The position numbers and the translations under genes are program-made. 13,363 nucleotides of DNA from Methylocystis sp. (GTDB lineage Bacteria > Pseudomonadota > Alphaproteobacteria > Rhizobiales > Beijerinckiaceae): contig JALRFG010000038.1 in NCBI GenBank assembly GCA_023253795.1, positions 1 to 13,363 on the forward strand. Reading direction: 5' to 3'. Below are positions 6,533-13,363 of the stretch, piece after piece (the stretch's first letter is position 1; each line of letters opens with the position of its first letter). Below the pieces are notes generated by a model, which saw nothing but the letters and a program-made list of their open reading frames with translations, was not told the origin of the DNA and ran no database searches.

Positions 6533-7357
6533 TCAGGCCGGCAATTTCACCCGATGTTGCGAGACCGGGATCATCGCCCTGATTTTACGTATTCTATCGA
6601 GATCGATGTGCGAGGAGACGAGTCCCGACCCCTCCGAGGCCTTGGCGACGACATGCCCCCACGGATCGGCGATCAGCGAGTTGCCATAGGTGAAACGGGT
6701 CTCGTGCCCCGCCTTGTGAGAGCCTGTCTGTGCCGGGGCGCAGACATAGGCCTGCATCTCGATGGCGCGAGCGCGGCAGAGCACCTCCCAGTGATCCTTG
6801 CCGGTAACCAGCGTGAAGGCGGCCGGCAACGCGACGATATCGACATTCTGCTGGGCGAGCGCCTGAAACAGATATGGGAAGCGCAGATCGTAGCAAATTG
6901 CGCAGCCGATCTTGAACCCTTCGCAGTCATAGGTCACGACGGCGTCGCCAGCCTTGAAGGCGGCGCTTTCATGATATTTGGCGCCGTCCGGCGCCGTGAT
7001 GTCGAACATATGGATCTTGCGATAACGCGCCACTTCCTTGCCGTCGCGATTAAAGGCGACGCTGGTGTTGTGGAGGCGATCCTCGTCCGGAATTTTTTCC
7101 AGAATGGAGCCGGCGTGGATGAAGACCTTATGCTTGCGCGCCAGTTCGCTGCACATCTCATAAGCCGGGCCACCCGGCAATTCTTCGGCGGCGGCCATTT
7201 TATCCGCGCGCGAGCCGCCCATGAAATCGAAGACTTCCGGCAGGCAAATCCAGTCGGGACGCTCCTGCTGGACCGCCTGCTCGATCAGCGCCCGCGCGTT
7301 GGCGAGGTTGACGGCCTTGTCGTCAATCGAATTCATCTGAACCAGGGTGACTTTCAT
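6533..7357 (-). CDS. Carbon-nitrogen hydrolase (nitrilase superfamily, Nit1/Nit2-like amidase)
   Basis: Cytoplasmic amidase of 274 residues; related Nit proteins hydrolyse deaminated glutathione or omega-amides such as alpha-ketoglutaramate, a metabolite-repair role. The Glu-Lys-Cys catalytic triad is visible: Glu41 in CLPEVFDF, Lys114 in YRKIHMFDI, and Cys155 in GCAICYDLRFPYLFQ. The sequences RLHNTSVAFNRDG, DHWEVLCRARAIE and QAYVCAPAQTGSH are characteristic of the Nit branch rather than of true nitrilases or agmatine/carbamoylputrescine hydrolases. Length is normal for the family. The ATG at 7357 gives the expected MKVTLVQMNS start; only a weak GGAT precedes it (about 7 nt). It lies 119 nt downstream of the RND gene on the same strand, so it may have its own promoter, and it is followed by a strong hairpin. 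The exact substrate cannot be assigned. Confidence 0.92.
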   Translation of the reverse strand: MKVTLVQMNSIDDKAVNLANARALIEQAVQQERPDWICLPEVFDFMGGSRADKMAAAEELPGGPAYEMCSELARKHKVFIHAGSILEKIPDEDRLHNTSVAFNRDGKEVARYRKIHMFDITAPDGAKYHESAAFKAGDAVVTYDCEGFKIGCAICYDLRFPYLFQALAQQNVDIVALPAAFTLVTGKDHWEVLCRARAIEMQAYVCAPAQTGSHKAGHETRFTYGNSLIADPWGHVVAKASEGSGLVSSHIDLDRIRKIRAMIPVSQHRVKLPA

Positions 7358-7476
7358 CGCATATCCGGAAGTTGCGCCGTGACGTAGCTGTGTATTGAGC
7401 CTGTCATCATCCCGATTTTTTCAGACGAAGCAATGGACTATCTCGCCCGGCGCGCCAATTCGGACCCCGCCCGGAC

Positions 7477-10400
7477 TCAGCCGCCCAATTCGGCGGCGGC
7501 TGCCGCGGCATCGCGATTTTTCTCGCCGCGCTCGTCCAGACGCCGACGAAACCAGGCGGCGTAGAGCGCCGGCAGGAACAGCACGGTCAGGAAGGTCGCG
7601 ACAAACAGGCCACCCATCACGGTCAGCGCCATGGGTCCCCAGAAGGCCGAGCGCGAGAGCGGGATCATCGCCAGGATCGCGGCGAAGGCCGTCAACATCA
7701 CCGGCCGTGTCCGGCGTACGGTCGCGCCGATAATCGCCTCGCGGTAGGTGGCGCCGTTTTCGAGATCCTGCCGCACCTGATCAACCAGAATGATCGAATT
7801 GCGCATATCCATGCCCGATAGCGCGAAGAGCCCCAGCAAAGCGACGAAGCCGAAGGGCGCATGCGCAACATTCAGCGCCAGCGATGCGCCGATCACGCCG
7901 AGCGGCGCGCTCATCATCACCAGACCGGCGCGCGTGAAATCCTGCAATTGCACCATCACCAGCGTCAGCATGATCAGACCGACCAGCGGGAAAATACTGA
8001 AGATCGACGAATTGCCTTTTGTGGATTCCTCAATGGCGCCGCCCATCTCAATGCGATAGCCGGGCGGCAAGGCGTCGCGAATTGGCGCCAGCTTTGACCA
8101 GATGCGGGTGGAGACATCCGGCGCCTGAACGCCATCTTTCACGCCCGTCTGAACCTTGATCATCATATTGCGGTTTCGCCGCCAGATCAGCGGCTCTTCG
8201 TGATCGGGCACAATTTTGGCGATCTGCGACACCGTCACCTGCTTGCCGTCGCGCGTGAAAATGACAAGATCCGCAATGCGGCCAAGGTCGCCGCGATCTT
8301 CTGGCGAAGCGCGCATGATGACGGGCACCTGATCGATGCCGTCGCGCAATTTCGTCACCGTGATGCCGGAAATCAGCAGGCTCAGTCGATTGGAAACGTC
8401 CTGCGGCGTCACGCCCAGCAACCGCGCACGATCCTGATCGATCACCAGCCTGACGACAGGCGTCTGCTCGTTCCAGGAAAGATGCGGCTCTTCGACGCCC
8501 GGATCGGCGCGCATGACGTCGCGCACCTGATAGGCGATGTCGCGCGCCTTCAGCGGGTCCGGACCAATGACGCGAAACAACACCGGCATGCCGACTGGCG
8601 GGCCATAGCTAAAGCGTTCGATATGCACGCGCGATTGTGCAATTGCGCCCTGCGCGACCGCCTTTTCAAGCCGCACTTTCAATCGTTCGCGCGCCGCCGC
8701 GTCTTTCGCCAGAACGACGATTTCCGCGTAGGATTCTTTCGGCAACTGCGGATTCAGTCCCAGCCAGAAGCGTGGCGGACCCACCCCGATATAGGTCGAG
8801 AAGTAGTCGACGTCGGGATCATTTTTTAGCAAGGCTTCCGCTTCATACGCTGCGCGCTGCGAAGCGGTGATGGAGGAACCTTCCGGCGACTGGATCTGGA
8901 TAAATAATTCGAGGCGTTCGGCGTAGGGGAAAAACTGTTTCTGCACGACGACAAAGCCGAGACAGGCGAGCAGAAAAATTCCAATTACGCCGCCGATCAC
9001 CTTGTAACGATTTTCGACCGCCCACGTCACGATGGCGCGCAGCCGCTGGTAATTTGGCGTATTGTAAATTTCTTCCGGATCATGATGCGGATGCAACTTG
9101 CCAAAATCCGGCAGCAGTTTGACGCCAAGATAGGGCGTGAACAACACCGCCACCAGCCAGGACGAAAGCAACGCCACCAGCAACACCCAGAACATCGAAC
9201 CGGTATATTCGCCAACGCCTGAACTTGCGAACCCAACCGGCATAAACCCCGCCGCCGTGATCAGCGTGCCGGTCAGCATTGGGAAGGCTGTCGACTCCCA
9301 GGCGAAGGTCGCCGCCTTGTAGCGACTGTAGCCCTGCTCCATCTTCACCATCATCATCTCGACAGCGATGATGGCGTCGTCGACAAGCAAGCCGAGCGAG
9401 ATAATCAGCGCGCCCAGCGAAATGCGCTGCAGGTCGATGCCTTTGGCGGCCATAAAAATAAACACCAGCGCCAGCACCAGCGGCACCGCCATTGCGACCA
9501 CAATACCGGTGCGAAATCCGAGCGACACAAAGCTGACGCCAAGCACAATCACCAGCGCCTCGATAAAGGAGCGGGTGAATTCGCCGACCGCGGCTTCCAC
9601 GACTTTTGGCTGGTCCGCAATCTGGTCGATTTCGATGCCGATCGGCGTCTGGGCGCGAACTTCATCGACGGCTGCGCGCATTTGCTCGCCGAATTCGAGA
9701 ATATTGGCGCCCTTCGCCATCACCACGCCGACCATGATCGCCGGTTTACCGTTGAAACGCGCCAGCGACCGCGGCGGATCCTCAAAGCCTTCGTAGACTT
9801 TCGCGCCGTCGCCCAGGCGGATCACCTTGCCGTTGCCCTCGATCGGCACTGCGGCGATAGCGTCGACGCCCTTGAGCGCTTCCGTCACCTGCACGCGGAC
9901 GCGATTATCTCCGGTCTCAAAAATGCCCGCGTCCGCGACATCGTTTTGCTTGGCGAGCGAGTCAAAGATCGCCTGCTGATCTATCCCCAGATTGGCGGCT
10001 TTGACGCCGACAAACTCGACATAGATGCGGCGTTCCTGCTTGCCGACGACGTCAACTTTTGTCGCATTCGGCACTTCGAGCAGCCGCTTACGCAGCGTTT
10101 CGGCGATTTTGTCGAGCAATGCATAATCAGCGCCATCACCGCTGATTGCATAGAGCACCGAATCCACGTCGCCATATTCATCGTTCACCTGCGGGCCAAT
10201 CACGCCGCGCGGCAAATCTCCCTGAATGTCGCCGAGCTTTTTGCGGAGCTGATAAAAAAGCGTCGGCACATCCTTCGGCGGCGTCGTGTCCTTGAAGTTC
10301 ACCTGCATGGCCATGAAGCCAGGCTTGGCATAGGTCTCGATCTTGTCGAGATAGGGCAGCTCCTGGATCTTTTTTTCAAAAAGATCGACGACCTGATCCC

Positions 10401-10587
10401 GCATGTCCTGCGTTGTGGCTCCGGGCCATTTGGCCGTGACCACGGCAAGCTTGATCGTAAAAGACGGATCTTCGTCGCGACCGATTTTCCGGTAGGACAA
10501 CGCGCCCGCAACGCTCACCGCGAGGATCAGAAAAAAGATCAGCGTTGGCCGCCGGACCGCCCATTCGGAAAGATTGAGGCCGCGCAT
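7477..10587 (-). CDS. RND efflux pump, inner-membrane permease subunit (AcrB/VexF-like)
   Basis: Proton-driven transporter subunit, expected to work as a trimer with the adjacent membrane fusion protein and an outer-membrane channel. It is 1036 residues, full length for the family, with the usual duplicated plan: TM1 near 15-32, a periplasmic domain, TM2-7 near 340-490, TM8 near 530-550, a second periplasmic domain, and TM9-12 near 865-1015. The proton-relay Asp pair is present in TM4 (GLLVDDAIIAVEMM, Asp403-Asp404). At the AcrB Lys940 position in TM10 this protein has Arg (MDMRNSIILVD, Arg929). It lacks the heavy-metal (CzcA-type) TM4 signature, so organic substrates are more likely. The second ATG (10587) is chosen over the one at 10593 because AGGGA ends 6 nt before it. 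The fusion-protein gene stops 3-9 nt upstream, so the two form an operon. Confidence 0.93.
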   Translation of the reverse strand: MRGLNLSEWAVRRPTLIFFLILAVSVAGALSYRKIGRDEDPSFTIKLAVVTAKWPGATTQDMRDQVVDLFEKKIQELPYLDKIETYAKPGFMAMQVNFKDTTPPKDVPTLFYQLRKKLGDIQGDLPRGVIGPQVNDEYGDVDSVLYAISGDGADYALLDKIAETLRKRLLEVPNATKVDVVGKQERRIYVEFVGVKAANLGIDQQAIFDSLAKQNDVADAGIFETGDNRVRVQVTEALKGVDAIAAVPIEGNGKVIRLGDGAKVYEGFEDPPRSLARFNGKPAIMVGVVMAKGANILEFGEQMRAAVDEVRAQTPIGIEIDQIADQPKVVEAAVGEFTRSFIEALVIVLGVSFVSLGFRTGIVVAMAVPLVLALVFIFMAAKGIDLQRISLGALIISLGLLVDDAIIAVEMMMVKMEQGYSRYKAATFAWESTAFPMLTGTLITAAGFMPVGFASSGVGEYTGSMFWVLLVALLSSWLVAVLFTPYLGVKLLPDFGKLHPHHDPEEIYNTPNYQRLRAIVTWAVENRYKVIGGVIGIFLLACLGFVVVQKQFFPYAERLELFIQIQSPEGSSITASQRAAYEAEALLKNDPDVDYFSTYIGVGPPRFWLGLNPQLPKESYAEIVVLAKDAAARERLKVRLEKAVAQGAIAQSRVHIERFSYGPPVGMPVLFRVIGPDPLKARDIAYQVRDVMRADPGVEEPHLSWNEQTPVVRLVIDQDRARLLGVTPQDVSNRLSLLISGITVTKLRDGIDQVPVIMRASPEDRGDLGRIADLVIFTRDGKQVTVSQIAKIVPDHEEPLIWRRNRNMMIKVQTGVKDGVQAPDVSTRIWSKLAPIRDALPPGYRIEMGGAIEESTKGNSSIFSIFPLVGLIMLTLVMVQLQDFTRAGLVMMSAPLGVIGASLALNVAHAPFGFVALLGLFALSGMDMRNSIILVDQVRQDLENGATYREAIIGATVRRTRPVMLTAFAAILAMIPLSRSAFWGPMALTVMGGLFVATFLTVLFLPALYAAWFRRRLDERGEKNRDAAAAAAELGG

Positions 10588-10593
10588 CGCCAT

Positions 10594-10598
10594 TCCCT
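10594..10598 (-). promoter_or_regulatory. Ribosome binding site that decides the RND pump start
   Basis: AGGGA on the minus strand overlaps the TAG stop of the upstream fusion-protein gene. It touches the ATG at 10593 directly (no spacer) but is 6 nt from the ATG at 10587, which is therefore the likely initiation codon. Confidence 0.6.
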
Positions 10599-11703
10599 AG
10601 GTCGGCCGCAACATCGTGCGCACCTTGCGCCCGACTTCCAGTTTGTGCGCGCCCAACACGACAATGGGTTCGCCCTCTTTGACGCCGGTCACGATGGCGC
10701 CGTCGTTTTCGTAACGCACGACCTCGACAGGCAAGAGCTTCAGTCGACTGTCGGCGTCGACGGTCCACAACGACGGCCCGCGCCCCTGATTAAACAGCGC
10801 GGAAAGCGGCACGCGCGCCATCGGGCGACTGCCCGGTGCCGTAATGTCGAGGAGCGCGCTCATCCCCAGCGACATCGCCGGATCAGGATCCAGAATGGTG
10901 AAGCGCGCCGCGAAGGTGCGCGTCGTCGCATCGGCCGAAGGACTGAGCTCACGCAGCTTCGCCCGGTAATGCTTGTCGGGCTTCGACCAGAGCGTGACCG
11001 TGGCCTCGCCCTCTCCCGCCGAGGCGGCGAAATCCTCCGGCAGCGACACCGCCGCTTCAAATTCGCCGGCGCGCGCGATGCGGATCGCCGTCTGGCCGGC
11101 GGCGACGACCTGCCCCGGCTCGATCAGCGTCTGCATCACGACGCCGTCGCTGTCGGCGTGCAGGGTCGCATAGGCGAGCGAATTACGTGACAACTCGACG
11201 GCGCGTTCGGCGCGCTGGACCCGGCCGCGCGCCTCCTCGGCGACGGCGCGGACGCGATCCACAGCCGCCTGCGCCGTCCAGCCATCCTTGTGCAGGGTCA
11301 GCGTGCGATGTTCGTCGCCGGCGGCCTGCGCCAGCGCCATTTTCGCTGCTGAAAGCTCCGCTTCGGATTGCTCTTTCTGAAGCCGGAGATCGCGTTCGTC
11401 GAGCAGCGCGAGAACATCGCCTTCCTTGACCCGCGCACCGGCCTGCACCAGACGCTTGACGACCTTCCCGGAGACGCGAAACCCTTGATCTGCTTCTATT
11501 TTCGGACGAATGACGGCGACGAAGTCCCGCACCTGACCCTGCCGCAGAAGATGGACGGGTTCGATCAGGACCGGCCGCTCGGTCTCTTTGTTGGCGGAGT
11601 CGTCCGAACGTCCGCAACCGCCGAGCGACGCCAGAAGCGCCGCCGCCAGAACCGCGCCCCGCCGCCATGCGGAGGGCTTTACGAATTTATGAAAGTGGGG
11701 CAT
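10597..11703 (-). CDS. Membrane fusion protein (periplasmic adaptor) of RND efflux system, lipoprotein
   Basis: Periplasmic adaptor joining the RND permease to an outer-membrane channel. The 368-residue protein has a basic N-terminus, a hydrophobic stretch (about 17-27) and a lipobox ending LGGC, so Cys30 is the probable lipidated residue that anchors it in the inner membrane. The mature chain follows the HlyD/AcrA plan: first lipoyl half (GFRVSGKVVKRLVQAGARVKEGD, with the ALLDERDL strand), an alpha-hairpin rich in Ala, Glu and Arg (about 108-180), second lipoyl half (ATLHADSDGVVMQTLIEPGQVVAAG), then beta-barrel and membrane-proximal domains ending LGAHKLEVGRKV. ATG at 11703 has GGGA 8 nt upstream and gives the signal sequence. 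It is first in an operon with the RND gene; no TetR or MarR regulator and no TolC-like gene are in view. A promoter candidate lies at 11763-11790. Confidence 0.93.
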   Translation of the reverse strand: MPHFHKFVKPSAWRRGAVLAAALLASLGGCGRSDDSANKETERPVLIEPVHLLRQGQVRDFVAVIRPKIEADQGFRVSGKVVKRLVQAGARVKEGDVLALLDERDLRLQKEQSEAELSAAKMALAQAAGDEHRTLTLHKDGWTAQAAVDRVRAVAEEARGRVQRAERAVELSRNSLAYATLHADSDGVVMQTLIEPGQVVAAGQTAIRIARAGEFEAAVSLPEDFAASAGEGEATVTLWSKPDKHYRAKLRELSPSADATTRTFAARFTILDPDPAMSLGMSALLDITAPGSRPMARVPLSALFNQGRGPSLWTVDADSRLKLLPVEVVRYENDGAIVTGVKEGEPIVVLGAHKLEVGRKVRTMLRPT

Positions 11704-11762
11704 CAGCCTGTTCCCGCCGACCGGCGACGCAAGAGAGTGCGACTTTCGACAAGGCTGTATTT

Positions 11763-11790
11763 ATTATGGTTTAGCAATCGTCAAGGCCAA
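11763..11790 (-). promoter_or_regulatory. Promoter candidate for the MFP-RND operon
   Basis: On the minus strand CATAAT (11763-11768, five of six to the -10 consensus) lies 16 nt from TTGGCC (11785-11790, four of six to the -35). An overlapping TTGACG (11779-11784) is a better -35 hexamer but is poorly spaced. The sequence is clearly AT-richer than its surroundings. The leader before the MFP start codon would be about 50 nt. I see no clear inverted-repeat operator. Confidence 0.45.
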
Positions 11791-11859
11791 GCCGCAGGAA
11801 CGGCGGCGGCGCAAGGGCGATGCTGGTCGAAAGATTCCCGTTTTGGGCGACAAACGGCA

Positions 11860-11888
11860 CTTGCGGCGACGAATGGCGGACACAATCT
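11860..11888 (+). promoter_or_regulatory. Heat-shock (sigma-32/RpoH) promoter candidate for dnaK
   Basis: CTTGCGG (11860-11866) and CACAATCT (11881-11888) are 14 nt apart. Against the E. coli sigma-32 pattern (CTTGAAA and CCCCATNT) the CTTG core and five of the seven fixed -10 positions match. Transcription would begin near 11895, giving a leader of about 105-110 nt. A second -10-like CCATAT (11942-11947) has no good partner. dnaK is heat-shock controlled in alphaproteobacteria, but this assignment is only by motif. Confidence 0.4.
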
Positions 11889-11918
11889 TGTGGTGTGAAA
11901 GCGGCGATGGATCGCGCG

Positions 11919-11995
11919 GCGGGCTCATGGCGAGCCGCTGTCCATATACGCTGCAAAGGACCGCTTCGGGGTCCGCAATTCGCGAGCGAAAGGAC
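11919..11995 (+). promoter_or_regulatory. Structured dnaK 5' leader with mutually exclusive pairings at the ribosome site
   Basis: Hairpin A pairs GGCTC (11922-11926) with GAGCC (11932-11936), extended by GC/GC past a bulged G. Hairpin B pairs GGACC (11958-11962) with GGTCC (11970-11974). TTCG/CGAA (11979-11990) forms a small hairpin next to the Shine-Dalgarno AAGGA (11990-11994). GTCC at 11971-11974 can alternatively pair with GGAC at 11992-11995, hiding that Shine-Dalgarno. AAAGGAC occurs twice, at 11955-11961 and 11989-11995. Pairings are from inspection, not from energy calculation. Confidence 0.35.
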
Positions 11996-12002
11996 TGTTA
12001 TT

Positions 12003-13363
<1,361 letters not shown>

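Noticed and set aside
7455..7493. Direct repeat CCAATTCGG (7455-7463 and 7485-7493) at the RND 3' end
   Set aside because: Only 9 nt and partly inside the RND coding sequence; too short to support a regulatory or mobile-element call.
9682..11190. 502-codon + strand open frame opposite the RND and MFP genes
   Set aside because: It spans two well-supported minus-strand genes and has no domain features; antisense artefact of high GC.
11749..11787. CAAGGC repeated on both sides of the MFP -10 region as a possible operator
   Set aside because: It is a six-base direct repeat, too short and not an inverted repeat; likely chance.

Overview
The window looks like chromosomal housekeeping DNA from an alphaproteobacterium, most likely order Hyphomicrobiales (Rhizobiales). 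The evidence is the high-GC, GCG/GGC-rich codon use, the map-radC gene pair, an IhfA-type nucleoid protein, a BacA/SbmA-type transporter fused to its own ATPase, and the form of DnaK. A narrower placement, such as a methylotroph family, would be a guess. I see no phage, insertion sequence, CRISPR array, tRNA or rRNA.

Layout. On the + strand, 1-3007: the 3' end of map (methionine aminopeptidase); radC, overlapping map by 4 nt and interrupted by an in-frame TGA at 557-559; a small secreted PepSY protein; a strong hairpin; and a DHA2-type MFS exporter. On the - strand, 11703 down to 3024: a lipoprotein membrane fusion protein and an RND efflux pump (one operon), a nitrilase-superfamily amidase, an IHF-alpha-like DNA-binding protein with its own promoter candidate, then an ABC transporter translationally coupled to rlmE (23S rRNA 2'-O-methyltransferase). 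From 12003 to the right edge, on the + strand, is the first ~454 codons of dnaK, divergent from the RND operon across a 299-nt region.

Functional themes. Two systems look like drug or xenobiotic export: the MFS protein, and the MFP-RND pair, which has no outer-membrane channel or regulator gene beside it. map, radC, rlmE and dnaK are protein maturation, genome maintenance, ribosome maturation and protein folding genes. The amidase is probably a metabolite-repair or omega-amidase-type enzyme. The ABC protein resembles importers of peptides or vitamin B12, but its substrate cannot be read from sequence.

The best leads for a second look are the otherwise intact radC broken by one TGA that replaces a helix-hairpin-helix glycine, two adjacent 17-nt inverted repeats whose centres lie 20 bp apart upstream of the ABC transporter, and a dnaK leader in which a duplicated Shine-Dalgarno-like AAAGGAC could compete for one complementary GTCC. 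I do not see a convincing wholly new multi-gene system here.
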